64,000 nt of DNA from Flectonema sp. DT1601 (GCA_964019425.1 OZ025801.1:372001-436000), one strand, 5' to 3'. Positions 24,605 to 34,389 are shown, numbered from the stretch's first letter. Translations and numbers: made by a program. Notes: generated from the letters alone by a model not told the origin.

Positions 24605-25296
24605 TTAGGCAACAACCTGCTGAAGGGCAGGGTTGGACATGAATCCAAAGCTGACGGCACGTCCGGTCAACTTCTTGTAGGCAGCGGTGAAGGTGTCGAT
24701 CTGTTTGTTGTTTTATAGATAAACAGTTGCATTACTGAAAGAAAATAGAAATAATAAAATGAAAGTTAGGTCACATCATTACTACTATTAAATATTCATA
24801 CCTTGGAGTCGAGCTTGTTCTTGTCACGAGCATCAAGGTACACCTTCAAGTGCTTTGATCCATCAACCAACTGTCTGATACGCTTACCACAGATGTCGTT
24901 AGGGTAGCAGATGTCGTCAAGGACGGCCTCCTGAACAGCCTTCATGGTTCTGCTACGTGGGATTGGGCAGTGAGTGGTGGCACCAGTGGTCTGGATCTTT
25001 CTCTGGGCAACGAAGATGAACTGTCTCTGGAGCTTCTTCTCAAGGTCAGCAACCAACATCTTCTGAACCTTGTGAAGCTTTCTGATGAAACGAAGTGGGA
25101 AGAAGACGACGGCAGCGGTCTTGGTGGAGGTCACTTCGACAACCTTCACGGAGTTGATGACGAATCCGGTGAGGGCGGACTTCACGTTCTTCGAGTTCTG
25201 CTCAGAGTCGTAGATGACCTGAGCAACCTTGGTCTCGAGCTCGGTGGCAGTCTTACGGTGAGACTTACGGATCTTGTTCATGGAAGGGGACGACAT
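24605..25296 (-). CDS. RPS7: Ribosomal protein eS7, tandem copy 4
   Basis: Exons 24802-25296 and 24605-24700, with a 101-nt intron, encode the same 196-aa protein. The intron is base-for-base identical to that of copy 1, about 3.1 kb away, although copies 2 and 3 between them have unrelated introns. The 5' flank and 3' UTR differ from copy 1. The start ATG at 25296 is the one shared by all copies. Upstream, CATTCAG or ATCAG could serve as acceptor. Confidence 0.96.
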
Positions 25297-25441
25297 TTTT
25301 AAAAGACTACTGATGTCTGAATGGGGGAAAGAAGTCAATACAAAATAAACTTTTATTAATAACACACGCAATTAAGTATTTGTTAAATCCCTAACAATAA
25401 CCATATCTGAAAACAGTACCTCCGTAAGAATGCTCTCAAAA

Positions 25442-26041
25442 CTACAGCTCATCATTCTTATCAGAAGCGGGATTCTCAGAAAGGAGGGCTCTCGTTGAAT
25501 TAATGTAGTCAAATGCCTTCCAATTAATATCGATTGAGGTGTAAAGAGGTTTATCCTTAAAGAGCTGCATAACAAAGGGAGCGCTAGCTCCATACCTAAC
25601 TGTGAGAGTTCGATGTCGGTAAGTGTTAACGAGGGCAAAGTACGCTGAGCCACTCAATTCTAAAACTGCTTCCTTGAACGTATCAACTATGGAACCACTC
25701 TTATCAGAATGATCAATAAATGCGACATACCAGAGGTCGTCACCTCCTTGTGCTGCTGAGAAGTTTTTGCCTCCCAAATACATTACTTTGTCGGGTGTTA
25801 TTTTTGGTTTCTTCTTTTTTTTTTTTTTTGTCTTCTCGCCATCCCAGTCTGTTCTGAAGTATTCTTCTCCTTCTCCGCATTTTTTGTTTGCAAATCCTCC
25901 GCAGCTACGACGCTGTGTGCACCAACCGAATCCAACAGAGACGCATTCTTTACATGTTTGGTAGGATCTCAGATTGACTGATGGTTGCTGTGCTGATCCA
26001 ATTGTCACTAAAAACAATAATAATGTGACTGTCCGTTTCAT
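25442..26041 (-). CDS. ER-resident PSI-domain/thioredoxin-like protein
   Basis: A 199-aa secretory protein. A clear signal peptide (MKRTVTLLLFLVTIGSAQ) decides the start at 26041; it follows a strong acceptor-like tract by 17 nt. A Cys-rich PSI-like module spans about 30-60 (CKECVSVGFGWC, then CGG and C). A Lys-rich linker (KTKKKKKKK) is encoded by a 16-nt T run on the plus strand. The rest resembles a thioredoxin fold (DLWYVAFIDHSDKSGS, then APFVMQLFKD) but lacks a CxxC active site at the usual place, so redox activity is doubtful. The C-terminus KNDEL is a KDEL-type retrieval signal, so it probably acts as a folding or quality-control factor in the ER lumen. It lies 145 bp upstream of eS7 copy 4. 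Confidence 0.75.
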   Translation of the reverse strand: MKRTVTLLLFLVTIGSAQQPSVNLRSYQTCKECVSVGFGWCTQRRSCGGFANKKCGEGEEYFRTDWDGEKTKKKKKKKPKITPDKVMYLGGKNFSAAQGGDDLWYVAFIDHSDKSGSIVDTFKEAVLELSGSAYFALVNTYRHRTLTVRYGASAPFVMQLFKDKPLYTSIDINWKAFDYINSTRALLSENPASDKNDEL

Positions 26042-26465
26042 GTTTAGTTTTTTATTGTCTGTAAGGAAAATAAAAATTTTTGGGCAGCCACTACTCATCG
26101 CGCAGAGTTTCATTACATCCGACTTTATGCTGGTGTATTAGAACCATCGAAGACATATCTCTTGCTGTAGGAAACTGTTCAAAGAAAAAGTAAACAATAA
26201 CATGACCAAGAATAAAACAAACAAAATTTTTGACTAACCGACTAAAAAAATTTCAGGGTCCATTTTGAAAGCACCTCTAAAAAAAAAAAAAAAAAAAAGA
26301 AGAAGAAGAAAACAATAAAAAGCAGCAATTAACTGCTTCGCGCGCTGCGAAGAGGGAAAAACGGGTGAAACGTTTTTTTTTATTTTAATTTTCTTCCCCC
26401 ATGGGGAAAGCATTGCACAATGACTGTGCAGTGCGGTCAAAAGGAATTGACAACCAATGACAATA

Positions 26466-26505
<40 letters not shown>

Positions 26506-27112
26506 AAAACTGCAGACAATAGATACCATTTTCACAATATTTTTTTTTCTTTTTTTTTTCCAATGAAAAACAATTGTTAAAATTTGTTCTATTTTTTTTT
26601 TTTTCTTTTTTTCAGTCCTGCTGTTGCTCTCTTCTTTTTTTTTTCCTTTTTCTTCACTAACTTAACACCATTTCAGCAGGATTATATTTATCGGTTGTTA
26701 TTGTTTTTTGGTTAGGTTAAGTCAATAATTCTCACTCACTAAGAGAAGAATTTATTCCAACCAACTAGTGCTGTTGCATTGTGAGGAAGGAGCGCATCAG
26801 TGTGCAACAGCTTTGCAATTGCCCACTTGATTTGTTTTCCCTCCTCCTGTTCTTCTTTTATGTTCTCTCTCTCTCTCTCTCTTTTTTTTTTTTTTTTTTT
26901 TTTTTGATGCGCTCGTTCGTTTTTTTTTTTTGTTTTTTTTATAAATTCTTTTTTTTTTTTTTGTTATTCTTTTTTCCCCCCAATATCCTTTTCTGTATTA
27001 TTTTTTTTTTTTTTTTTTTTTCCCCCCCTAAGTTCTCCTCACGTTGCCGATATTTTTCCCATTTGGGAAACCAGCTTGTTGATATTGAGTTTTCCAACAG
27101 CGTGTCAATACA
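26042..27112. repeat. Low-complexity spacer of A and T homopolymers
   Basis: About 1 kb dominated by homopolymers on the plus strand: A runs near 26279-26298 and 26470-26503, and T runs near 26592-26612, 26881-26905, 26951-26962 and 27001-27020, with a short (CT)n near 26866-26881. The Phe-rich frames here are translation of these tracts, not genes. Read on the minus strand, this is the 3' region of the cold-shock gene and the 5' region of the PSI gene. Confidence 0.7.
26059..26080 (-). promoter_or_regulatory. Candidate 5' splice acceptor (AG at 26059-26060)
   Basis: AATTTTTATTTTCCTTACAG lies 17 nt before the PSI-protein ATG. It is one of the cleanest T-rich acceptors in the window. Confidence 0.6.
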
Positions 27113-27660
27113 TTAAAAGTAAGGATACCAGTAAGGATGAGGAGCGTAGTATGGGTGTGGTGGTGGTCCAGGAGGAGGAAACCCCATCGCAGGATGGCCA
27201 TACGGAGATGGGTAAGGATAGCTCATCGGAGGTGGCATTGGAGGGCCCATCATTGGATGGCCCATCATGTGTGGTGGCATGTGAGGCGGCATAGGTGGGG
27301 GGACGTTGTTGATGGTACCATTTTGATGGTGAGGTCCATTAGCGTTTGGATTATTACTGGCAACCAACAGTTTTACTTCTATGGCGCGAGGTTTATTATC
27401 TTTATTTGGGTCTGATTCGATCCTGAATTCAACCTGTTTGTTTTATCTAAAGTTTTTTAATATTCTTATTGCGTCTACAAGAAGCCTTAATAATAACATA
27501 CGTCTTCACCTCCACCTGGCCTACTTCCACTTACTGCCTTGTGGTGAAGAAAAATCTCATCAGAACTGCCGTCTGGAACGACGAAACCGAAACCTTTCGT
27601 GTCGTACCACTTTACTATTTTTCCTTTCTGTCTCACACCGGAGTCTATAGTATTACGCAT
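27113..27660 (-). CDS. Cold-shock-domain RNA-binding protein with Pro/Met/His/Tyr-rich tail
   Basis: Two exons, 27502-27660 and 27113-27433, with a 68-nt intron (GTATGT...ACAAACAG) in phase 0, encode 159 aa. The first half is a cold-shock domain: GKIVKWYDTKGFGFVVPD carries the RNP1-like KGFGFV motif, then DEIFLHHKAV (RNP2-like) and VEFRIES...PRAIEVKLL. The second half is a low-complexity tail of Pro, His, Met and Tyr (PPMPPHMPPHMMGHP and similar), typical of RNP proteins that form assemblies. It probably binds mRNA or acts as an RNA chaperone; similar CSD proteins occur in trypanosome RNA editing and translation. The start is the first ATG in the exon; the upstream acceptor is unclear. Confidence 0.85.
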
Positions 27661-28072
27661 ATTTGATTATAGAAGCCTTCCGATAAAACGGAAAGCAAGA
27701 TATACCTACCAAGTGATGTGATTGACAAACACGATAAACACAAGACACGATACATAAGAACCGTTACCCCTTCACAACATATTGGATTCTTCTGTATTCT
27801 TAAAAATAATAGTTTTCATTAAAAATATCACTTCGTCTTTAACAGAATACAATAAAAAGCGTTACTGTGAAAGGAGACACCGAGCAAAGGGAATGAACCC
27901 ACTGATGAAAAGCTAGAAACGAGTGAGGGATCGGAGAGGGGGGCGGTAACGCAAAGAAATTGAGCAGCTCGGTGCACCTCGACTCTCACACGATAATTTT
28001 TTTGAGAAACAAATAAAAAAAATTAAAAATAAAAACACTCACGACATAATAAGAATACCATCCTTTGTATCG
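27661..28072. other. Spacer upstream of the cold-shock gene
   Basis: 412 bp with A-rich tracts near 28013-28033. No gene or RNA is seen. Confidence 0.6.
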
Positions 28073-29782
28073 TCAGCTTTCCTCACCAAATTCAAGTTTA
28101 CAACAGAACAATGTTTTGTAGATTCTCTGAACTTCTGTAAAAGTTGGTTTATGAGTTGTAAAAGGAACCCCAACGATTCTATTATCTGTTTTCTTTAGAG
28201 CGTATTGAGAAGAGTCGCGAACTAATGGAACTGCAACAGGATCATAAAAAGGTATTCTATTCATTGGTCCTGGAGCGTGAAGACAGATGGCAGCAGCTGC
28301 TGAGATTGGTGCTGCCCATGTGATGAGTTGTTCAATAATTAATTCTTTGTATCTGATTTCATGTCTTTTTCTCATCTGAGAACCAACTGTATCTGAACGA
28401 CCCTCATGGTTGGATTGTCTTCCTCCTTGTTTCTTACGAATAATATAACGACTGAAAGTTGTGTGAGACACGCATTCTCCTTTTGAGAAGATTCCTCCTG
28501 CGAATGAACCACCAACAGAAACCATAACGACAACACATCCTGAAATTATATTTTTAACAAATGAAATTGATGTTGATATTGGAACTGTGTCTTCTTCTTC
28601 TTCATCGTACCTCTCAACCTCATCTTCGCTGTCGTAATCATCCATGTCTAAGATATCATCATCACTCACATTGTCATTATCTTCGTTGATATTATTCGGA
28701 TCTTCGTGTTGTTCTGTTTTCTGTCCTTCAATAGATTTCATGTATTTCTTCTTTGCTTTGTGATCGGTCAGTAGCTCTACGGGTATCACAAAGTTGGGTT
28801 GAATTGATATTCCTTCTAATTTCAAAAGAGTTTTAAAAAGAGTTACAGAAACCCCATTACTTGTTAGAAGTACTGATGCCGTACCTTCGATTGCTTTTAT
28901 TGAGAATTCAACCTTCGGATCTGTTAGGTTGAGAGGAATGTCTTCGAATGCGATTTCTGTTTTATCAAATCTCTTACCCTTTGGAGGAGTTTTCTTCCTC
29001 CCAGGTGATTTAGGTGGTGACCTAGTCTTAGGTGGTGTTGGTGTTCGTCTTCCTTTAGTTGTTAAGATCGATGTTGAAAATACTTCATTCTCACTGGTTG
29101 TGATTTCTTTCCTTCCTCTTGCTTCTTTTCTAATTGCTGAACTTATTAATTTCTCAAAAGCATCCTCTAACTCTTCATTCCTAACTTCGATGTCTCGTTC
29201 CTTCTTTTTGACTGCTGCTTCACGGAGTTCCATCTGCTGAAGTTTTCTCTTTGCTTTTTTTTTCTCTCGGTTTCGAATTCTTTTTTCTGTGTCTTTGACA
29301 TCAGAACTGTGTTGTGAGAACATGATTGACGCATCTGTAATCCAATGTTGTTCTATTGGAAGTCTGTTTGGTAGGTCTGTTGATTCGAATAGAATGACCG
29401 ATCGAATGACTTCCTCCATCAAAATAGTTTCCGATAGTTGGATGTCAATAGCAGCTGCTACAGACATCCATTCTAATAGTTGCTTTTCTGTTTCTTGTAA
29501 GGAGTTGAGAAGATTTGTTTGTTTCTCTAAGAAAATCATGACTTTTTCAACCATCGCCGCGCCATACAATCTCGTGTCTGGTGGTGCTTCTGCTTTTGAT
29601 TTAAACTTCGCAGCCTTCGTTGCTATTCCTCCGGTTGTTAAGTTCTCAATCACACTTCTCAATTCGATGGAAGTTTTGTTTATTGTTTCTCTACCTGCTG
29701 TGATGATGATTGATGGGTCTAGTTTTCCATACTTCTCTGATAACTCGTCGAGTTCCTTTGATGTTCTACCAAATTCAGTCAT
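28073..29782 (-). CDS. Unknown coiled-coil protein with acidic stretch and membrane segment
   Basis: I do not recognise this 569-aa protein. It has a helical N-terminal half, a highly charged coiled coil (KRIRNREKKKAKRKLQQMEL onward), a basic TP/SP-rich stretch (TPPKTRSPPKSPGRKKTPPK), a very acidic segment (DDDILDMDDYDSEDEVERYD), and then a hydrophobic stretch (FVKNIISGCVVVMVSVGGSF) that may span a membrane. A second hydrophobic patch (ITWAAPISAAAAICLHA) lies nearer the C-terminus. The ATG at 29782 is the first after a T-rich acceptor at 29876; the frame is open back to 29875 and reads like another membrane helix (GSTWWQPAVAFGSLGILFKY), so an upstream coding exon with its own ATG is possible. 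There is no in-frame ATG above it. Confidence 0.55.
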   Translation of the reverse strand: MTEFGRTSKELDELSEKYGKLDPSIIITAGRETINKTSIELRSVIENLTTGGIATKAAKFKSKAEAPPDTRLYGAAMVEKVMIFLEKQTNLLNSLQETEKQLLEWMSVAAAIDIQLSETILMEEVIRSVILFESTDLPNRLPIEQHWITDASIMFSQHSSDVKDTEKRIRNREKKKAKRKLQQMELREAAVKKKERDIEVRNEELEDAFEKLISSAIRKEARGRKEITTSENEVFSTSILTTKGRRTPTPPKTRSPPKSPGRKKTPPKGKRFDKTEIAFEDIPLNLTDPKVEFSIKAIEGTASVLLTSNGVSVTLFKTLLKLEGISIQPNFVIPVELLTDHKAKKKYMKSIEGQKTEQHEDPNNINEDNDNVSDDDILDMDDYDSEDEVERYDEEEEDTVPISTSISFVKNIISGCVVVMVSVGGSFAGGIFSKGECVSHTTFSRYIIRKKQGGRQSNHEGRSDTVGSQMRKRHEIRYKELIIEQLITWAAPISAAAAICLHAPGPMNRIPFYDPVAVPLVRDSSQYALKKTDNRIVGVPFTTHKPTFTEVQRIYKTLFCCKLEFGEES

Positions 29783-29875
29783 TTGATAAGCGTACTTAAA
29801 TAGGATACCGAGACTTCCAAATGCAACCGCTGGCTGCCACCAAGTTGAACCAAAAATTGCGATCGTTGTATGTGG

Positions 29876-29890
29876 CTGAAAAAAAAAAGG
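29876..29890 (-). promoter_or_regulatory. Candidate splice acceptor (AG at 29876-29877)
   Basis: CCTTTTTTTTTTCAG opens the 5' part of the unknown coiled-coil gene, 93 nt before its first ATG. It could be a leader acceptor or a cis intron end. Confidence 0.5.
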
Positions 29891-30157
29891 TATGTATGCG
29901 GAGAGCAATACACAACAATACTTAGAAAGAAACACCACTCAGGGCGCTCTTAGTTATTTTCTTCTTAAATGCCGAGGATAGGCGTGCGTACGTGGGCAAA
30001 GAAGCAGCACTTTCGTTTTCTTTTTTTCTCCCTGTCTTTTTTTTTTTTTTTTTTTTTTTTTTCCCCTCGTTTTATTCAACACACTTTCTTAAAAAAACTG
30101 GTGTATTTTTTATTAATTTTTTTTTTTTTAGAACAATAAATCTCCCAACAAGACGAA

Positions 30158-32329
30158 TCAAAATCGATTCCTGAGGAAGTCAATTTCAGCTTTAATATTA
30201 GCAACAGCCTGCTTGCCATATTTTTGTTGCATTTTGGTAGTGCAGTATGGACCTTCTGGATTCTCGAGAAAGGTTTGCATTGCCGTTGATCTCCCTTCAA
30301 TGAATTGAGGTACAGGAACATGTTGATACTCACGAGATATCTGTTCACTGTACTCAAAATATCTCGGTGTAGACCAACCAAGTACTCCAAGATCAATATC
30401 GAGGAATATAGCGAGGTCACCTGTTGCAGTCTTGCTGTGTTTCATGTGAGCCGCTGTTGACATGATCCAGTCAAATACCTGATTCGCATCCTCGTTTGAT
30501 ACGATGTCGGTGTTTTCAGAAGCAAATTTCATCCACATTTCGGCAGATAATTTTTCATTATCAGACTTTGTAGGATCATAAATAACATCATGGAAGAAGA
30601 TTGCGAACGAGACGAGGTCTGGACGAGTCATATCAGACTTTAGATCATCAAATAGTATGAACATCTGTTCAAGATGATCAAGACAGTGATAAGCTCTCTC
30701 TTCAGGTTTATTATAATAATCTCTGATAGTCCTCCACCAGAGAGCATTTCCTTTTGAGAGATCATTCCAACGGTTTGCGATACCACTGAGATCTGAAAGC
30801 TTTTTATCCATCCTCCCGGAATTTAGACCTTCCCAACAGTGGTTGACAACATCAACGAAGTCTTCATTTGTTAAGTGATTTGATAAGATGACATGACTTT
30901 TCTTAATCTTTTCTATCCCTGAGAGTTGGGCGTTAATCCGAAGGTTAGCATCCTCTTCTGACAGGTCAATCCCCTTTTCCTTCTTTTCCCTTTCGATCAA
31001 ACGAGTGCGTGCGATTGCTGTCGGAGCTACAATACACCAGACCTCGTCAACTAAGTCGTCAAAACCGGCTTCGATTAAAACCGCAGCCTCTATGAAGAGA
31101 ACCTTACTGGTAGATGAATCAATTAATAATTGTAAGTCTTTAGCGATAATCGGCCAAACAATTCCGTTTAATCTTTCCTTTTCTGATTCTGAAGAGAAGA
31201 ATATCGCTCCTAGCTTTCGTCTATCAATCTCTCCATCATCACCTAAGATAGATTCACCGTATTCTTTGACGACGAGATCTTTTCCTGCTGTACCTGGAGC
31301 GTAGGCATTGTGTCCAACTTTATCAGCGTAGATAACTTCAGCACCAAGAGTTTCAAGGTGTTTAGATGCGGTAGTTTTACCACAACCGATGCTACCAGTA
31401 AGACCTACAATGTATGGTTTTGATGATGTTTTCTTACACATTAGATAGTCTCCGTGGAGTAGACCTCCTGTAAGGGCTTGTCGGGCACCTGAAGATGATA
31501 GTTTTGAATTCTTATTTAATTCTTCTTTAATTGATCCAGTTGGAGATACTAGTCCAACGATAACGACATCAAGTGGAGGCATTCCTAACTCAGCTCGTTT
31601 AGCGTTGCAGGCATCACCTCCGGATTTAGTTTCTTCACTCACAGTAATACAATTAAATGAAGAGTCAGTAATTGAGGGTCCGTACCCGTCAATTAGTTCG
31701 CCTAATTCATACTTTACATCGTGTCTGACAGATCTTAAAAAAGATCTAACTTCACGTTCTCTCATTCCATATGGTTGTATTAATTCTTTAAGAGCTTTCT
31801 CTTTGAATAATGCATCACCAGCTATGCCACAAAATAATCTTCCTCCCTTCTCTACGGAGCATGCAGCAATAGATAGAAGAAGTTTTTGTCCAATGTGAAG
31901 TCTGTCAAATGTTCCACCCATGCATATGTTAGCGTATCTTTTCATTGGAGTAGTAGTATCGATCTTGCTTACAGGATCTGACTCTTCCGGAGGTGATAGT
32001 TTTTCCCAAAGAAGTCCAAGTTCACGAGCGACAGACTCTTCTCCAGGGTATCCCAGCAATGTTGATGTTTCCGGTACGTGTGAACAGTTCGAAGGAATTC
32101 CAGACAGAAGTACTCGGGTATCTAATTTCGGAGATGTAAAAAACGCTTTGTAATAAATTTCTCCCAACCTCTTCTGAAACGATTCCTGCCCCTCACCATC
32201 CTCCATAGACATCCCAACATACAGTCGATGTGTTGTTTCCCTTGCTGCGACGGTAACCTTTCCCAAATCATCTTCGTTGCGTATATTTACAAGAGCTACT
32301 CTGACCATTTTATTTGCGGTCTTTTTCAT
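30158..32329 (-). CDS. COASY: CoA synthase (PPAT-DPCK) fused to an HD-domain phosphohydrolase
   Basis: An intronless 723-aa trifunctional-looking protein for the last two steps of CoA synthesis. After an N-terminal extension comes eukaryote-type phosphopantetheine adenylyltransferase (MGGTFDRLHIGQK, HIGH-like; then RELGMPPL-type region and SPTGSIKEE). Next is dephospho-CoA kinase with P-loop GLTGSIGCGKTT and YADKVGH. The last about 200 residues form an HD-superfamily domain: RAYHCLDHLEQM, FFHDVIYDP and FLDIDLGVLG supply H, HD and D metal ligands. The last family is a predicted phosphohydrolase of unknown substrate. The start ATG at 32329 lies 3 nt after ATATTTTACAG; the longer frame above it begins with TTG and crosses the acceptor, so I reject it. 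Confidence 0.9.
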   Translation of the reverse strand: MKKTANKMVRVALVNIRNEDDLGKVTVAARETTHRLYVGMSMEDGEGQESFQKRLGEIYYKAFFTSPKLDTRVLLSGIPSNCSHVPETSTLLGYPGEESVARELGLLWEKLSPPEESDPVSKIDTTTPMKRYANICMGGTFDRLHIGQKLLLSIAACSVEKGGRLFCGIAGDALFKEKALKELIQPYGMREREVRSFLRSVRHDVKYELGELIDGYGPSITDSSFNCITVSEETKSGGDACNAKRAELGMPPLDVVIVGLVSPTGSIKEELNKNSKLSSSGARQALTGGLLHGDYLMCKKTSSKPYIVGLTGSIGCGKTTASKHLETLGAEVIYADKVGHNAYAPGTAGKDLVVKEYGESILGDDGEIDRRKLGAIFFSSESEKERLNGIVWPIIAKDLQLLIDSSTSKVLFIEAAVLIEAGFDDLVDEVWCIVAPTAIARTRLIEREKKEKGIDLSEEDANLRINAQLSGIEKIKKSHVILSNHLTNEDFVDVVNHCWEGLNSGRMDKKLSDLSGIANRWNDLSKGNALWWRTIRDYYNKPEERAYHCLDHLEQMFILFDDLKSDMTRPDLVSFAIFFHDVIYDPTKSDNEKLSAEMWMKFASENTDIVSNEDANQVFDWIMSTAAHMKHSKTATGDLAIFLDIDLGVLGWSTPRYFEYSEQISREYQHVPVPQFIEGRSTAMQTFLENPEGPYCTTKMQQKYGKQAVANIKAEIDFLRNRF

Positions 32330-33428
32330 CAGCTGTAAAATATATTTTGAACTTGAGTTCAATTCAACGAACTGAAAACTTCGGATGCATCAAAAGCTAA
32401 GGCCGTGCAATAAATGATATTTATGTATAAAATACTTTATCTAGGCATGGTCATTTCAGTTCCCAATCGAGCTGATTTCCTTCTCGGTATGAATCGACTC
32501 CGTACTATCAAACTAAATTAACTAAAGTTCTACAATGTGACTTACATTACAGTTAGCAACGATGTATTTTTTCGTGAAATGAGTGATAGCAAAAAGAAAA
32601 AAGAATTGCTTTTACAATAAACTTTTCATAAAACGAAGCCAAACCAGAAATAAATCAAAATATGAATCAAGAAACTACTCCACAAGGAGAGGATCACAAT
32701 TCACGGGAAGCTCAACAGATTGAAGTTCATTGCGGCCTTGGAAGGAAATATTCCCCGACACTTGTTATACTTTCTAAGTCATTGAAGTCAAGTGAAATGA
32801 TTGATGAACAGTTTCGTAAGAACTCATCCTACCAAAGTAGCCACACTACCGAAATCATTATAGTCAAGCGAAGTAATTGACGAACAGTTTTCCAAGAACT
32901 TCCAACAGCAGTCGCACAACCAAGACCATCGAGGTAGTGAGCTATAAACCAGCCACGGTCTATAAACCGGTCACGGTCAGCTAAAGTGATAAATTCTGTA
33001 ACTGGTACTTACAGAGCACAAATATGCCGAAGCAGCACAGAATTGACTGATGAGTCAGTAAGAGAGGTGTGAGGAAGCGATTATCTTCTGGTGTAGGCAG
33101 TATTTATATGTACCATTTTGAGTGCTGTCTTTCAGGCTTGTTAGCACAGTGAGATGACGAGGTACCGTCATTGGTAGAAGTGCTGTCGGTTAAGAATGAA
33201 CTACCGATATCCGGAAGATCTGAGAACTCGATCGCCTTCACCGATTGGCAGTCGCACAAGAGGTTGTCCGCGATTGCTGTGACCTCAGAATCCGAACTGC
33301 GGAACGAAATCTGTTTGGCCACCCGAGGAAGCAAAGAAGATCACCACCGAGTCTTATCGGCTCAAAACGGAAGAGAGCAGCTTTTGAAGTTAAGATCTCT
33401 GTGAGAGTTCCTTAAAGTAAAGAAGTGA
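32330..33428. repeat. Spacer with decayed tandem repeats
   Basis: About 1.1 kb without a recognised gene. It holds a degenerate repeat of period 76 (AGTCAAGYGAA...GAACAGTTTTCC...AAGAACT at about 32786 and 32862) and an 18-bp tandem duplication (32943-32960 and 32961-32978, TATAAACC...CACGGTC). Short open frames exist on both strands (32662-32880 and 33171-33404 plus; 33104-33334 minus) but match nothing. Confidence 0.6.
32333..32346 (-). promoter_or_regulatory. Candidate 5' splice acceptor (AG at 32333-32334)
   Basis: ATATATTTTACAG ends 3 nt before the CoA synthase ATG. Such a short leader needs sequence added 5', for example a spliced leader. Confidence 0.6.
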
Positions 33429-34382
33429 CTACGCTGCGCAGTGTTTTTTAATGAAATTAGCAACCTTCGCAACGCCTTCAGCAGCCTCTGGGAATAATGG
33501 AGTAAAGATGGGATAGGAATGGCACATGTCGGGAACTACTTCAAGAGTCACATCAACGCCAGCAGCTGCAGCGTTGGCAGCGACTTTCTCAGCATCGCTG
33601 AGTAGGATTTCTGTGTCACCTACTAAGACGTACAGAGGAGGGAACTTTTCAAAACTTCCATTAGCTGGGGAGTACATTGGAAGGGAAGGATCATTGTCGG
33701 CTATTTTATTATTATTGATATCAACATTTCCAATAGCCATATCGATTACTATTCTAAGTAGGTCTCCATTATCACCTAACATTACATCATTCTCTGCATT
33801 AGTTATGTGACTATCACCAGATCCTGTGAGGTCTGCAAAAGGTGATATAGAAACAGCACACTTAGGAAGTGGAACTCCTTGATCCCGTAATGCCTGTAAT
33901 GCCAACAGACAAAGACCTCCTCCAGCAGAGTCTCCTGCAATTGATATTTTTGAAGGGTCAGTGTTTTCAATCATGTTTTTATACAAAGAAACTACATCTT
34001 CAGTGCAACATGGAAGTGGATATTCCGGAGCATGTCTATAATTAACACCCACTACTGGTATCTTAGTCATCTCACTTAACTTAGCACACATACTTGATGA
34101 CATTTGAGAGTTACCCATAATGTATGCTCCGCCAGGTAGATATATTATTTTATGTTTGCTTTCTGATAAATCTCCGTATGTGAATTGAACACAATTAACT
34201 CCACTCTTCAGCATTGGTTCAGCAGTTGTTGTTAATGGATTTATTAAATTTGGGACAAGTTCACACGCTCCTCTCATAAATTTAGTACTCGAAGCAGGCC
34301 TTGCAGGAAGATTTAATTTCTTTCCTGCTTTATTCGTAAGCCTGACAGCTCTACTAAAAGCTGCATACGGTGATGATACCAT
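33429..34382 (-). CDS. Alpha/beta hydrolase of the HSL/arylacetamide deacetylase type
   Basis: A 317-aa intronless esterase or lipase. The oxyanion loop reads LPGGAYIMG (residues 82-90; the usual HGGG is PGG here). The nucleophile elbow is GDSAGG with Ser152, the acid lies in VGDTEILLSDAEK (Glu258 or Asp263), and the base is His288 in DMCHSYP. NYRHAPEYPLP is the family's typical Y-R-L-A-P-E-x-P segment. It probably hydrolyses short-chain or lipid esters; the substrate is not predictable. The start ATG is 7 nt after TTAATTACAATCCAG. Confidence 0.9.
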   Translation of the reverse strand: MVSSPYAAFSRAVRLTNKAGKKLNLPARPASSTKFMRGACELVPNLINPLTTTAEPMLKSGVNCVQFTYGDLSESKHKIIYLPGGAYIMGNSQMSSSMCAKLSEMTKIPVVGVNYRHAPEYPLPCCTEDVVSLYKNMIENTDPSKISIAGDSAGGGLCLLALQALRDQGVPLPKCAVSISPFADLTGSGDSHITNAENDVMLGDNGDLLRIVIDMAIGNVDINNNKIADNDPSLPMYSPANGSFEKFPPLYVLVGDTEILLSDAEKVAANAAAAGVDVTLEVVPDMCHSYPIFTPLFPEAAEGVAKVANFIKKHCAA

Positions 34383-34389
34383 TTCGTGC

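Noticed and set aside
21827-25302. Conserved plus-strand frames of 110-114 codons opposite all four eS7 genes
   Set aside because: They are exact antisense shadows, open because eS7 codons are GC-ending and well conserved. They have no family match.
25297-25371. N-terminal extension of eS7 copy 4 (and of copy 1 up to 22204)
   Set aside because: The extensions differ between copies, are absent from copies 2 and 3, and lie in leader sequence; the shared ATG gives the normal eS7 length.
26234-27116. Phe- and Lys-rich frames in the poly-A/T spacer
   Set aside because: They are translations of homopolymer runs with no domain, start context or codon bias.
27113-27367. An 84-aa Pro/Met/His-rich small protein
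   Set aside because: It is the tail of the cold-shock protein; an in-frame upstream exon supplies the domain.
32662-33404. Plus-strand genes in the spacer upstream of CoA synthase
   Set aside because: The short frames overlap decayed tandem repeats and have no recognisable domain or splice context.
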